Shown: positions 43,098 to 52,680, numbered from the stretch's first letter. The stretch is 64,000 nucleotides of DNA from G020348385 sp964538085 (GCA_964538085.1 CAZIDF010000012.1:42675-106674), one strand, 5' to 3'. The notes: generated from the letters alone by a model not told the origin. Translations and numbers: made by a program.

Positions 43098-43573
43098 TAA
43101 ATATCCTGAAAATTTATGAGCTAAGGAGGAAAGTTACCCTTCCTTCTCCCGTTGAAAATGTTTTTTCTTTTTTCAGCAAGGCCGAAAACCTGAACCTGAT
43201 AACGCCGCCTTGGCTTTATTTCAAGATTCTGACGCCTCTTCCCATAATGATGAAAAAAAACGCCTTGATCGACTATTCCATCAAGCTTTTTGGGATGAAT
43301 ATGACCTGGCAAACAGAGATAACAGCGTGGCAAGCTCCTCATCGATTCGTCGATAGCCAGCTAAAAGGGCCTTATCGAGTTTGGGAGCACACTCACATTT
43401 TCGAGGAAAATGAGGGAGGGACTCAGATGGAAGATGTCATCCGCTATGCTGTTCCCGGATTTGTCCTCTCCCCGCTCGTTCACTTTTTGTTTGTCCGACC
43501 TCGACTGGAAAAAATATTTGCGTTCAGAGAACAAAAGATGCTCGAACTTTTCACTTCTCGGGGTACAATATGA
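43094..43573 (+). CDS. SRPBCC-family (START-like) protein
   Basis: A protein of 159 residues from GTG 43094, overlapping the methyltransferase stop by 4 bp (GTGA). The fold is a START/polyketide-cyclase type: VTLPSPVENVFSFFSKAENLNLITPPWLYFKIL, MTWQTEITAWQAPHRFVDSQLKGPYRVWEHTHIFEE and QMEDVIRYAVPGFVLSPLVHFLFVRPRLEKIFAFREQKM. This order matches the ligand-binding group often annotated as cyclase/dehydrase or cell division inhibitor SulA-like. Probably binds a hydrophobic small molecule. An AGGAGG at 43130-43135 lies inside the frame with no start after it, so GTG is the best start. It converges on and overlaps the M16 gene by 23 bp. Confidence 0.78.
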   Translation: MINILKIYELRRKVTLPSPVENVFSFFSKAENLNLITPPWLYFKILTPLPIMMKKNALIDYSIKLFGMNMTWQTEITAWQAPHRFVDSQLKGPYRVWEHTHIFEENEGGTQMEDVIRYAVPGFVLSPLVHFLFVRPRLEKIFAFREQKMLELFTSRGTI

Positions 43574-46391
43574 CCTGGACGTGATTTTCCATGTCGAGAT
43601 AGGACTTTGCTGCTCCATTGATCACTTCGGTCGTCATACTTTCCAAGGATTTTAGATAATCGAACAAGCTCTCCAGATCTTCACCCTCCAAAAACCTGTA
43701 ATAGAGCTGGGTCAAAAGCCACCGGTTCTGTTTGATTCCTGTCTCAAAATCTCTGTACATGGCCTGCGTGGCGTCCCGAAGCTCGTCCTCAGTCACGCCC
43801 TCCTTTTTGAGCTTTTCGATCTCCTGGAATATCACCTTCGTCAGTTCTTCCACCCGGTCAGGATCGGTACCGAAACTGATCGCCACACTGTAAGCAGGTA
43901 CAGGGATCCTGTCATAGGAGGGGCTAGCCGAGATACTGTAAGTCCCTCCCAAGTCTTCCCTTATCTTGTTGCGCAATCGTGTTTGAAGCACCAGTCCCAT
44001 CGCCCGTATGGCATTGCGGCTGGCTTGGGTGTATTCGAACGGACCGGTGAAAACGATGGCAACCTGGCTCTGTGGTTCGACTCCTTTTTTGACCGTTTTT
44101 TTAATGACTCCTTTCGGAGGACGTATACCGACGTCTTTCCATGATTCTTCTCTATCGAGGGAAGGAAGAGAGGCAACATAACGGGCAACTAAAGGCTCGA
44201 GAACCTCTAGATCGAGGTTCCCAACGAATACAAAAATAAAATCGCTGGCGTCTGCGAACCTATCTTTATAAAAATGAAGAGACTTTTCCAGGTCCATTTC
44301 TTCCAGTTGTTCCACCGTCAGGGAGCGTACCCTCGGATGGTCTTGTGTCAAAATCCGGCCGAGCGTGTCGTAAAAAACGAATCTCGGATCGGCATTGCGG
44401 TTCTCCAAAGCGGCTTTCATCCGGTTTTTCAACACGTCGAACATGGTCACATCTGCACGAGGTGCTGTAAAATAAAGATGGATCAATTGGAACAGGGTTT
44501 CGATATCTTTGGGGGAAGCACTTCCCATCAGCCCTTCCTCCCAGTCGCTGATGACCGGCCTCACGTTAACGACCTTTCCTGCAAGTTTTTTCTGGAGATC
44601 GAGAGCACTGAACTCTCCCACTCCGCCTGCAGAGATGATTTGCGATGCCGTTCTGGCCGGGATAAAATCTTCATCGCTTGCCAAGGATGTTCCTCCTGGG
44701 CTCTGGGCCTGAAACACGATCTCATCTTCTTTGAAGTCCGTGGGCTTGAGGATGACCCGTACGCCGTTGGAAAGTCTCCATTCCGTGATGCCGTAATCAT
44801 CCAACACCTTTTTTTCGACTATTTCCCCTGCCTCTGGGATTTCACTCATGAGCGGCATTTCGGTCGATGTGTCCTCATACGGAGCGATTTCCATATTCTT
44901 TACAGAGTTCAAAACCCCAAGCAGATCTTCTTCGGTCGGGATGGCGAGCCCTTCTTTTTCAGGCGCATTGACCAAAATCACGCGGTTATTTTCGGTAAGC
45001 CAATCCTGGCCGATCTTGTTCACTTCTTCCAGGGAGATCTCCGGAATGAAACGCTTGAAGAGTTCGAACTCATACTCGATCCCCGGTATCGGCTCCCCCT
45101 CCAAAAAGTTCCTTATGTACTCCGATACATAAAGATTCGAATTGTTTTTTTTCCTTTCTGTGTAGGATCGTTCGATCGATCGGAGTAGCTGGCGTTTTTG
45201 CCTGTCCAGTTCTGATGGGGTGAATCCGTGGCGTGTCACGCGTTCCGACTCGACAACCAGAGCCTCCAGTCCCTGCACGATCCCTTCGTCCTTCACTCCT
45301 GCATTCAGTACGTAAACCTCCTTGGATCTGACGAACTGTCCCTTTCCCGAAGAGGCGCCCAGGAAGGGGGGATCTTTTTTTTGTGCCAGTTCAACGAACC
45401 GTTGGTTCAGCATGCCGTGATAAAGCTGTTCGACGATCATTTGACGGTAAGCTCCGACTGTGCTCATGTCTTGTAGGGGGAGTTTGTGTATCACGGCGAC
45501 ACCGGTGTTCATGGCTTCTTTGTCTGTGGCGATGGCGAACAGGGTTTCCTCATGGTCGGGAACCGGGAAGATGGTCCGTGGACGCGGATCCTTCGCTTCG
45601 GGGAGTCGGGAAAAATGCTCGATGATCAATGGTTCGACTTTGGCGCTATCGAAATCTCCGACAGCGACCACGGCCATCAGATCGGGACGGTACCATTCCC
45701 TGTAGAATCTTTTCAAAACATCATGTTCAAAATTTTCGATGATTTCCTTTTTTCCGATGGTCAATCGGTCGGCATAATGGGAACCTTTAAATATGACCGG
45801 AAATTGTTTGTCCATCATTCTGGCCCCAGCACCTCGTCCTAACCGCCATTCCTCGATGATGACACCCCTCTCTCTGTCGATTTCCTCGTTCTCAAGCGAA
45901 AGCGCTTGTGTCCAATCGTCAAGAATCTGGAATGCCTTTTCCATGACTTCTTCTGATTCTGTAGGAATCTGCAGCATGTAGACGGTCTCGTCAAAGCTTG
46001 TGTAGGCGTTCAGGCCTGGACCGAATCGCATGCCTATGGATTCCATGAATTCGATCAACTCATGTTTGGCAAAATTTTTTGTTCCGTTGAATGCCATGTG
46101 CTCCAAAAAATGGGCCAGGCCGAGCTGGTCATCATCTTCGAGTACCGAACCGGCATTGACGACCAAACGGAGCTCTGCCCTGTTTTCCGGCTTTTTATTC
46201 TCCCGGATATAGTAGCGAAGCCCGTTGGCAAATTGGCCTATGGTGACCTTTGGATCGATAGGGATCTTCTGGTCGAGCCGTGTCGTTTTTACGTCTTCTG
46301 GGACAACTTTATCCTGCCCGGCAATCATTCCTTGAACGGCTAGAATCAATATGAAAAATATGCTGATGGCCGTTCTTTTTTGTTTTTTCAT
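43551..46391 (-). CDS. exported M16-family zinc peptidase (two-domain)
   Basis: A protein of 946 residues with a signal peptide (about 1-24). The inverted zinc motif is His94-FLEH-98 in LAHFLEHMAFNGT, and the distal Glu is in the EEIDRERGVIIEEWR helix near 175. Two M16 modules follow: the catalytic half (~50-480) and an inactive half (~530-930) with the R-Y-type pairing regions such as RLRNKIREDLGGTYSISASPSYD. The size and layout match pitrilysin-like bacterial homologues in the periplasm, which degrade peptides. ATG has GAGGAGGATATCGC upstream. Confidence 0.92.
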   Translation of the reverse strand: MKKQKRTAISIFFILILAVQGMIAGQDKVVPEDVKTTRLDQKIPIDPKVTIGQFANGLRYYIRENKKPENRAELRLVVNAGSVLEDDDQLGLAHFLEHMAFNGTKNFAKHELIEFMESIGMRFGPGLNAYTSFDETVYMLQIPTESEEVMEKAFQILDDWTQALSLENEEIDRERGVIIEEWRLGRGAGARMMDKQFPVIFKGSHYADRLTIGKKEIIENFEHDVLKRFYREWYRPDLMAVVAVGDFDSAKVEPLIIEHFSRLPEAKDPRPRTIFPVPDHEETLFAIATDKEAMNTGVAVIHKLPLQDMSTVGAYRQMIVEQLYHGMLNQRFVELAQKKDPPFLGASSGKGQFVRSKEVYVLNAGVKDEGIVQGLEALVVESERVTRHGFTPSELDRQKRQLLRSIERSYTERKKNNSNLYVSEYIRNFLEGEPIPGIEYEFELFKRFIPEISLEEVNKIGQDWLTENNRVILVNAPEKEGLAIPTEEDLLGVLNSVKNMEIAPYEDTSTEMPLMSEIPEAGEIVEKKVLDDYGITEWRLSNGVRVILKPTDFKEDEIVFQAQSPGGTSLASDEDFIPARTASQIISAGGVGEFSALDLQKKLAGKVVNVRPVISDWEEGLMGSASPKDIETLFQLIHLYFTAPRADVTMFDVLKNRMKAALENRNADPRFVFYDTLGRILTQDHPRVRSLTVEQLEEMDLEKSLHFYKDRFADASDFIFVFVGNLDLEVLEPLVARYVASLPSLDREESWKDVGIRPPKGVIKKTVKKGVEPQSQVAIVFTGPFEYTQASRNAIRAMGLVLQTRLRNKIREDLGGTYSISASPSYDRIPVPAYSVAISFGTDPDRVEELTKVIFQEIEKLKKEGVTEDELRDATQAMYRDFETGIKQNRWLLTQLYYRFLEGEDLESLFDYLKSLESMTTEVINGAAKSYLDMENHVQVILYPEK

Positions 46392-46582
46392 GCGATATCC
46401 TCCTCAAATCTCCTTGTGTTAACTAACACCTTTTCCATCGGATAGCCGGTTCCCTTAATACAGCACCTCATAATATAGCATATACTTTCACTCCGAGGAA
46501 TGGGTGGAATTTCCCCATGTTTTTTTATATCCTTGTCTTGACCGCCAATCGAGAGAAATACAATGGAAAATGGGAGGGAGAT

Positions 46583-47467
46583 ATGGCAAATACAGGACTC
46601 CAAGATAAAGTGGCCCTGGTCACCGGGGCGAATCATGGAATAGGGGCAGCTACTGCTCTGGCTTTTGCCAAAGAAGGGGCGAAGGTTTTTATCCATTATC
46701 TTCGTTTATCCCCGGAGGAGTACGGAGGAATCAGCCTGGAAGAGGTGGACAAAGCGACTAAGCCTGGCCGCGGATTATATTTCGGCCAGTTGTCTCGATC
46801 TGCCGGAGATGTAGTCAGAGCTATCCAGGATCAAGGAGGCGAGTGTGAATCCTGGGAAAGCGATTTGTCCGATCCGGAGAATATTCCGCGATTATTTGAC
46901 CGGGCAGAGGCAAGGTTCGGTCAAGTGGACATCTTAGTAAACAACGCTGCCCATGACAGGTGTGACACATTTATCCCGCCATCGGAGTTTGAAAAAGAGC
47001 CTTTGTTTTTGGGAGAGTATCCGATGAGGACGATCTCGGCCGAATCTCACGATGAGCATTTTGCCGTGAATACGCGGGCTGTGGCCCTGATGATGGAAGA
47101 GTATGCCCGCCACCACATTTCCCGGAAAGCGGCCTGGGGGCGGATCGTCAACATCAGTACGGATGGCGCATATGCTCATGCCTCCAATGTGTCCTATGGA
47201 GCCAGCAAGTTTGCGGTGGAGAGTTACAGCCGGGCTGCTGCGTATGAATTGGGACCCTATGGAATAACCGTCAATGTGATCTCCCCTGGAGCGGTTCAAA
47301 CGGGATGGATGACAGCGGAATTGGAAAAAACCATTGCAGAGAAATACCCTCTGCGCCGGGTTGGAACTCCGGAGGACATCGCGAATGCTGTCATCTTTTT
47401 TGCCTCCGAACAGGCAGAATGGGTCACAGGCCAGGTCCTCTATGTGGGCGGCGGCAACAGGATGTGA
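46583..47467 (+). CDS. SDR-family oxidoreductase
   Basis: A protein of 294 residues from ATG 46583 with GGGAGGGAG 3 bp upstream. Classical short-chain dehydrogenase: NAD(P) motif TGANHGIG at 14-21, VNNAAH near 120, catalytic Ser in NISTDGAY, and the Tyr-x3-Lys pair in SYGASKFAVESY, ending with YVGGGNRM. There is an insert of about 25 residues after strand 2 (LSPEEYGGISLEEVDKATKPGRG) and another near 140. Uses NAD(P)H on an unknown alcohol/ketone. It is a lone gene, convergent to the MFS gene. Confidence 0.92.
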   Translation: MANTGLQDKVALVTGANHGIGAATALAFAKEGAKVFIHYLRLSPEEYGGISLEEVDKATKPGRGLYFGQLSRSAGDVVRAIQDQGGECESWESDLSDPENIPRLFDRAEARFGQVDILVNNAAHDRCDTFIPPSEFEKEPLFLGEYPMRTISAESHDEHFAVNTRAVALMMEEYARHHISRKAAWGRIVNISTDGAYAHASNVSYGASKFAVESYSRAAAYELGPYGITVNVISPGAVQTGWMTAELEKTIAEKYPLRRVGTPEDIANAVIFFASEQAEWVTGQVLYVGGGNRM

Positions 47468-47468
47468 T

Positions 47469-48671
47469 TCACCCTTGTAGCTCATCCTTAATGTCTTTTC
47501 GGTGAGAGTCAATAAGGTTACGAGTCACTTTAAAGGAAGCGATGCCTCCAAAAACAAGGAAATAGATCCCCATTATGATAAAGGCAGTGGATAAGGAAAA
47601 GGTGTCGACTAATTTCCCGAAAATGGGGGAAATGACCACGTAACTAAGGCTCCCGGTCATGTTGGCGACAGATAGAACTGTGGCTCTGACCTCTGATCCG
47701 ATCAGCCGATTCATGGCATCGAACATCAATGGGAAGGCAGAACCTAAAAGGAATGCGTTTAAAAATATCACCGGCAAGAGCAATGGCGTCTTGAAAAATC
47801 CCAGAAGAATAAAGGTGGGGGCGATAAGCAAAAGAAGATTCAGGGAAGCCTTTTCTCCGATTTTTGTCTCAAGGGTGTGGGCTTGTCTGGATCCCAATGC
47901 GCTAAAAAGCTGGAAGGCGGCAAATACAACACCGAAATATCCGATTCCGATTCCGATTGATTCGTAGTACAAAAAATAAGCCCAGATGCCCGTTATTCCT
48001 GTGCTCCGGATCAAAGCCATAAAAAGGATAAGCACTCTCAACTTAGGATGTTTGAAACAATGCCGGCTGATCCTGAGAATATCTTTGAAGGGACTGGCTG
48101 TCTCCAATTTTTTGCGATCGGGTTCGATCAAGGCCAGTGCGATCGGGAGAAGCAACGCACTCGTCGCCATGTTGGCATAAAATGGCATCTTGAGGGACAG
48201 CAGAGCCAATAATCCTCCCAGGATCGAAGAGATCGAACTCCCGAGCCGGGCATAATAGAAGGATCTGCCTTCGAATTTTTTGTACTCGGATTCCTGTTTG
48301 AGCTGGATCAAGGTGTCGTAAACGAGGGCAGAATCACAGCCCGACCGCATGCTGTTGCCGATGGCGATAATGAACTCGGCGATGATGAAGGATAAAAAGC
48401 TGTGTGTAAATACATAAACGCCGATTCCAAGAGGCATGAACAACGCGCCGAGGATGAGCGTTTTCCTCCGTCCAATGATGTCGGCCAGGTACCCGGACGG
48501 GATCTCCATGATCAAGATCGACAGGGCGTAGGCTGCTTGAATGGTGAAGATCTGGGTTTTGTTCAGGTTGTTGGATTGGTAGTACGGGATCAGGATCGGG
48601 ACGATCACCCAGAATTCGCTCAGCAGTTTGTAAGCGTAGATCTTCCAGAGGTTGGCCTGGATGTTTGTCAC
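47469..48671 (-). CDS. MFS transporter
   Basis: A protein of 400 residues with 12 hydrophobic helices, starting at GTG 48671. The first helices include the loop motif GYLADIIGRRKTLILGALFMPLG at about 60-82, the classical MFS loop 2-3 signature, and a weaker copy in the second half (IGSEVRATVLSVANM). It resembles drug/metabolite exporters of the MFS_1 type. Nothing else near it points to a substrate. It ends 1 bp after the convergent SDR stop. Confidence 0.85.
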   Translation of the reverse strand: MTNIQANLWKIYAYKLLSEFWVIVPILIPYYQSNNLNKTQIFTIQAAYALSILIMEIPSGYLADIIGRRKTLILGALFMPLGIGVYVFTHSFLSFIIAEFIIAIGNSMRSGCDSALVYDTLIQLKQESEYKKFEGRSFYYARLGSSISSILGGLLALLSLKMPFYANMATSALLLPIALALIEPDRKKLETASPFKDILRISRHCFKHPKLRVLILFMALIRSTGITGIWAYFLYYESIGIGIGYFGVVFAAFQLFSALGSRQAHTLETKIGEKASLNLLLLIAPTFILLGFFKTPLLLPVIFLNAFLLGSAFPLMFDAMNRLIGSEVRATVLSVANMTGSLSYVVISPIFGKLVDTFSLSTAFIIMGIYFLVFGGIASFKVTRNLIDSHRKDIKDELQG

Positions 48672-48805
48672 GTTTATCTCACAGAAATGGGATTCTAGTA
48701 TAAAAAAGCGCTTGAAATCAAAAAAAATCCCCTTTGATCCTGAATTGTTGCCGTAAAAAAACGAGGATCGACCTAGTTTTAATTCAGAAAGCGGGCTATT
48801 TTGAG

Positions 48806-48822
48806 ATAGTCGTGCCGACTAT
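48806..48822 (-). terminator. small hairpin downstream of the His/Glu-rich lipoprotein gene
   Basis: ATAGTCG-TGC-CGACTAT is a perfect 7-bp stem with 3-base loop, 37 bp after the stop of the minus-strand gene above. No T-run follows, so its role is uncertain. Confidence 0.3.
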
Positions 48823-48859
48823 ATTTGCCTGGATTGAAGTCCGAAAGGCTATTGAAATT

Positions 48860-49402
48860 TTAATCCAATGACTGTCTGTGCTCGGAGGAACCTGACTCGG
48901 TATGCGCTTTCCACCATTCGAAAACATGCCCCGTTGCCTCCAGCTTGACGCCTGCCTTTTCCCCCGGTGCCAGATCTATCCGTTCTGTGGGGCCCAATTC
49001 CACTCCTGTGGAAAGGTGGACTTCCACCCGAATGGATTTTATGGTTTTGTCTGTAACGTTTTCAACAGATCCCACAAAGGACGAAGAGGCGTTATGGTAA
49101 GCTAAAACCAATCGCACACCGTTTCGCTCTTGGGCATAGGTGTCGGTGAGGGCTAGTTTCTCTCCCGATTCTTCCCCCTCTCGATCATGGGTGTGTTCAG
49201 CTTCTCCTTGCTCATGGACGTGCTCGCCCTCTTCACCATTCGCATGTTCTCCCTCATTGCCATGAGTTTGAGCCTCTTCTGCTTGTGTGACTGTTTTTTC
49301 CTGCCCTTTGTCACCGGTTGCGCAAGCGGTCCCAAACGCGATCAAAACCACAGCCACTGCGGCCACAAATATCCATAATTTCCATGAGTTTTTTTCCATC
49401 AT
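48860..49402 (-). CDS. His/Glu-rich lipoprotein of unknown function
   Basis: A protein of 180 residues. The leader (LWIFVAAVAVVLIAFGTAC) ends in a lipobox with Cys27. Residues ~40-80 are a low-complexity segment of alternating Glu and His (EGEHANGEEGEHVHEQGEAEHTHD), likely to bind divalent metal. Residues ~95-165 form a beta-sandwich-like domain (RLVLAYHNASSSFVGSVENVTDKTIKSIRVEVHLSTGVELGP), of the FxLYD-like type. The start overlaps the DUF1579 stop by 4 bp (ATGA). It is held at a membrane, facing the periplasm or surface. Confidence 0.7.
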   Translation of the reverse strand: MMEKNSWKLWIFVAAVAVVLIAFGTACATGDKGQEKTVTQAEEAQTHGNEGEHANGEEGEHVHEQGEAEHTHDREGEESGEKLALTDTYAQERNGVRLVLAYHNASSSFVGSVENVTDKTIKSIRVEVHLSTGVELGPTERIDLAPGEKAGVKLEATGHVFEWWKAHTESGSSEHRQSLD

Positions 49403-50091
49403 AATTCCTCTCCTTCTTTGAACGTTTTTTTATTATATCCAAAAATTCTATCTGCAAACAGATAAAAAATTTGCAACAATTCGTTGTGTTCGGCTGTCTT
49501 ATGGGTAAACCGGTACTCCATGCTTTTGAATTCGGTGCCATCGGGAGCGGGCATGTACATTTCGAAGTTGAATTCGTCTTCATCGACCAGTGTGGTCACA
49601 TCCCGGACTTTGATCGTGCCTCCGGTCATCGGGTCCGGCCAATCTCCTGTTTCGGTCCTGACTTTTTCCGTTTCACCCGGTGTTCCAGACATCAGATAAA
49701 AGGCAGTGCTGCTGTTGTCGATCCAGAAAGTGATGAATTTCTTTTGGAGAGTATCGTATCCTACGATCTGAAGCCCCTCGAAAGGCTGTCCGAACATCGT
49801 GCCTCTGGAATCCATTTTCAAAAACCGGCCTTCCAGGATCAGTTCGGCTTTGGACGTGCCAGTCGAAACAGAAGGCTCTGCCCCTGGCATCATCCAGGAT
49901 GTGGTGGTGACATCCCAATCACCCACAAAGTTCTTGAGATATTCATGATTTTCGTTCGGGGCCATCATTTTCATGTAGGCTTCCATCATGGCCTGCTGGT
50001 CCTGTGGATTTTCCTGCGCTGTGATGAAACTGCAGGATAAGGAAACGATCAAAAGAGTCGTCCCAATAGCCGTTAACGTTTTCTTTATCAT
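49399..50091 (-). CDS. DUF1579 family secreted protein
   Basis: A protein of 230 residues with signal peptide 1-25 (TAIGTTLLIVSLSCSFITAQ). The mature part matches DUF1579: LKNFVGDWDVTTTSWMMPGAEPSVSTGTSKAELILEGRFLKMDSRGTMFGQPFEGLQIVGYDTLQKKFITFWIDN. Such proteins form a small beta-barrel; function unknown. It may be coupled to the following lipoprotein gene through an ATGA overlap. The frame begins with ATG after GAGGCAACT. Confidence 0.8.
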   Translation of the reverse strand: MIKKTLTAIGTTLLIVSLSCSFITAQENPQDQQAMMEAYMKMMAPNENHEYLKNFVGDWDVTTTSWMMPGAEPSVSTGTSKAELILEGRFLKMDSRGTMFGQPFEGLQIVGYDTLQKKFITFWIDNSSTAFYLMSGTPGETEKVRTETGDWPDPMTGGTIKVRDVTTLVDEDEFNFEMYMPAPDGTEFKSMEYRFTHKTAEHNELLQIFYLFADRIFGYNKKTFKEGEEL

Positions 50092-50208
50092 AGTTGCCTC
50101 CTTTAAATTCTATCGGAATACTCAAATATACAATATCCCATGTGTTATTGCACCCGCAATATTTGTAATCCTTCCTTTTTTTTTGCGTTGATGTTATGGT
50201 TTATCTCG

Positions 50209-52632
50209 ATGTTTTTTGCACATTATCTCAGGGTCGCGATAAGGAATCTAAAGCGCACCAAACTTTTCTCGATCATCAATATCCTCGGGCTTTCCATCGG
50301 AATGACGGCCTGTCTTCTCATCCTGCACTATGTGAATTTCGAGAGAAGTTACGACCGGTTCCACGAGGGCAGCGATCGTCTCTATCGTCTAAGATATGAG
50401 CGGACTAGCGAGGAAGGGACGGCTGTCCGGTTTGCCTCCTGCTGCCCGCCGGCGGCCGATGGCATCCGCGGCGTGTTCCCCGAAGTTGAAATCATTGCCC
50501 GCATATTCCGTAACCAAACCGTGGTCTCCCTCAACGACCGAGATGTCAAATACACGGAAGATCGGATGTATTTTGCAGAACCCGGCTTTTTTCAAATATT
50601 CCAACTCCAGTTTATCGAAGGAGATCCGTTAAACGACATCCAAAAAGCCAGCATGGCATTTATTTCCCGTTCGACGGCGGAAAAGTATTTCGGTGCAGGA
50701 GATCCTATTGGAAAAACTCTCAACGTCGGCGGCAAAACCGATTTCACCGTGGCCGGAGTTTTTGAAGATGTTCCGCCAAACTCCCATCTCAAAATGGATA
50801 TCATCCTGTCATACCAAGATATCCGGTCGCTGTTCGGTCCCGATGTCCTCGAATCCTGGGGGCACACAGGATTTTTTACCTACATTCGGTTCAAGGAAGG
50901 AACCGATCCCCAGGCGTTTCAGAACAAGATGCCAGCCCTTGTGGAAAAAAGTTGCGGTGAGCTTATGCAGGCCTACAAGGTCTTGATCGAACTGAAATTG
51001 CAAAAGCTCACAGACATCCACTTAACCTCCCACTACATGCAGGAATACGAGATCAACGGCAGCCGGGATTCCGTCAATTTTTTGATGATCGTGGCTGTTT
51101 TTATCGTGTTTATGGCCTGGGTCAATTACATCAACCTCTCCACAGCCCGGGCCCTGACCCGGTCCAAGGAAGTGGGATTGCGCAAGGTCGTGGGTGCGTC
51201 GCGCCGTCATATCATCAACCAGCTTTTTTTCGAGACCTTTATTTTAAACCTGATCGTCGCTGTTCTGGCTATAGTGCTCGTCCAAATTTTACTCCCGGCT
51301 TTTAGCCGTGTCTCTGGAACGCCCCTGGCCTTTATCATCTGGGAACAACCCTTGTTTTGGATATCCCTTTCTTCGCTATTTTTGGGAGGAGTTTTCCTGT
51401 CCGGATTTTATCCCGTAGCGGCTATTTCCTCTTTCCGGCCGGTCGAAGTGCTGAAAGGATCTTTTGGGAAAACTCCCATGGGAATGAACCTGAGAAAAGC
51501 CCTCGTGATTTTCCAGTTTATCATGGCCATTGTGTTGTTGACGGGGACTTTTGCCGTTTCCCGGCAGATCTTCTTTATGAAAAATCAAGACCTGGGTTTC
51601 GATAGGGATCACATTCTTGTGGTCAATGCCCCCCGGATAATCGATGAGGCATCGCTCAAACAAATCGATGTTTTTAAGGAAGAACTTCTCAAACATTCCG
51701 GCATTCAAAAGATGTGTGTGGTGACTGAAGTACCCGGGCGGCAGATTTACTGGGATGCAGGGGCTATCCACAGGGCCGGGGAAGATCCCGGCAAGGGCAA
51801 AAACTACCAGATCGTGGGTGTGGATTACGACTATGTGGATGTGTTCCAGCTCAAGCTCCTTCACGGGCGCAACTTCTCGAAGGAGTTTCCCAGCGACAAC
51901 ATGGCCCTCATCCTGAATGGAACCGCTGTTGGATGGATGGGATACAAAAGCAACGAAGAAGCCATAGGGCAGCAGGTTGATTACTGGGGAGAATTTTATA
52001 CGGTGATCGGTGTTTTTTCCGATTTTCACCAGCAGTCCCCAAAACAAGCGTTCGAACCGCACATCTATCGGTTTATCCCATACGGATTGAGGTGGATTGG
52101 AAAATTTGCGATAAAGATCGATGCCCAAAACTTGAAAGATACCATTGCGTTGGTCGGGGAGGAGTATGCCCGCTATTTTCCGGAAAATCCCTACGAATAT
52201 TTTTTTCTGGATGATTATTTCAACCAGCAATACTTGGGGGATGAGCTCTTCGGCAGGGTCATCGGGATTTTTGCTCTTTTGGCCCTGTTTGTCACAGGAC
52301 TGGGGATATTCGGGATGTCTGCCTTTCTGACTCTGCAGCGCACCAAAGAGATCGGGATCCGTAAAGTTCTTGGTGCGACTACACCCAGTATCTTGAGACT
52401 ATTGGCTTGGGATTTCCTGGTGTTGATCCTTATTTCCCTGTTCATTGCATGGCCCTTGACCTACTGGGGGATTCATCAATGGCTGAATACTTTTGCCCAA
52501 AGAATGCCCCTCCATACCTTGCTATTCCTTGCTCCCCTGGTTGTCATCATCGTTATCACCACTCTGACGATCAGCTCTCACATCGTAATGGCGGCATCGG
52601 CTGATCCGGTGGATGCCATCAAACACGAATGA
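50209..52632 (+). CDS. MacB/FtsX-type permease without ATPase partner (second)
   Basis: A protein of 807 residues if begun at ATG 50209 (MFFAHYLRVAIRNLKRTKLF); in-frame ATGs at 50140, 50191 are possible and no strong ribosome site decides. Layout is the same as the permease at 39469-41916: anchor (IINILGLSIGMTACLLILHYVNFE), periplasmic MacB-like domain, FtsX core 1 with VNYINLSTARALTRSKEVGLRKVVGASRRHIINQLFFE, second periplasmic domain, and FtsX core 2 with TLQRTKEIGIRKVLGATTPSILRLLAWDF. The two proteins are clear paralogues. No ATPase gene is adjacent. Confidence 0.87.
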   Translation: MFFAHYLRVAIRNLKRTKLFSIINILGLSIGMTACLLILHYVNFERSYDRFHEGSDRLYRLRYERTSEEGTAVRFASCCPPAADGIRGVFPEVEIIARIFRNQTVVSLNDRDVKYTEDRMYFAEPGFFQIFQLQFIEGDPLNDIQKASMAFISRSTAEKYFGAGDPIGKTLNVGGKTDFTVAGVFEDVPPNSHLKMDIILSYQDIRSLFGPDVLESWGHTGFFTYIRFKEGTDPQAFQNKMPALVEKSCGELMQAYKVLIELKLQKLTDIHLTSHYMQEYEINGSRDSVNFLMIVAVFIVFMAWVNYINLSTARALTRSKEVGLRKVVGASRRHIINQLFFETFILNLIVAVLAIVLVQILLPAFSRVSGTPLAFIIWEQPLFWISLSSLFLGGVFLSGFYPVAAISSFRPVEVLKGSFGKTPMGMNLRKALVIFQFIMAIVLLTGTFAVSRQIFFMKNQDLGFDRDHILVVNAPRIIDEASLKQIDVFKEELLKHSGIQKMCVVTEVPGRQIYWDAGAIHRAGEDPGKGKNYQIVGVDYDYVDVFQLKLLHGRNFSKEFPSDNMALILNGTAVGWMGYKSNEEAIGQQVDYWGEFYTVIGVFSDFHQQSPKQAFEPHIYRFIPYGLRWIGKFAIKIDAQNLKDTIALVGEEYARYFPENPYEYFFLDDYFNQQYLGDELFGRVIGIFALLALFVTGLGIFGMSAFLTLQRTKEIGIRKVLGATTPSILRLLAWDFLVLILISLFIAWPLTYWGIHQWLNTFAQRMPLHTLLFLAPLVVIIVITTLTISSHIVMAASADPVDAIKHE

Positions 52633-52680
52633 ATATTTCAGAAAATCTTCAATGTCGCAGAATAGATTTTCTGAAATATT
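52632..52680. terminator. perfect 17-bp inverted repeat after the FtsX gene
   Basis: AATATTTCAGAAAATCT (52632-52648) is exactly reverse complemented at 52664-52680, with a 15-base loop. It starts on the last base of the stop codon. The A/T-rich stem without a long T-run is unusual for a terminator, but position favours that role. Confidence 0.5.

Noticed and set aside
46500..46520. ATGGGTGGAATTTCCCCATG as a possible fourth copy of the 28-bp repeat
   Set aside because: Only the GGGTGG and CCCCAT ends agree and the central CATTAGGTACC core is missing.
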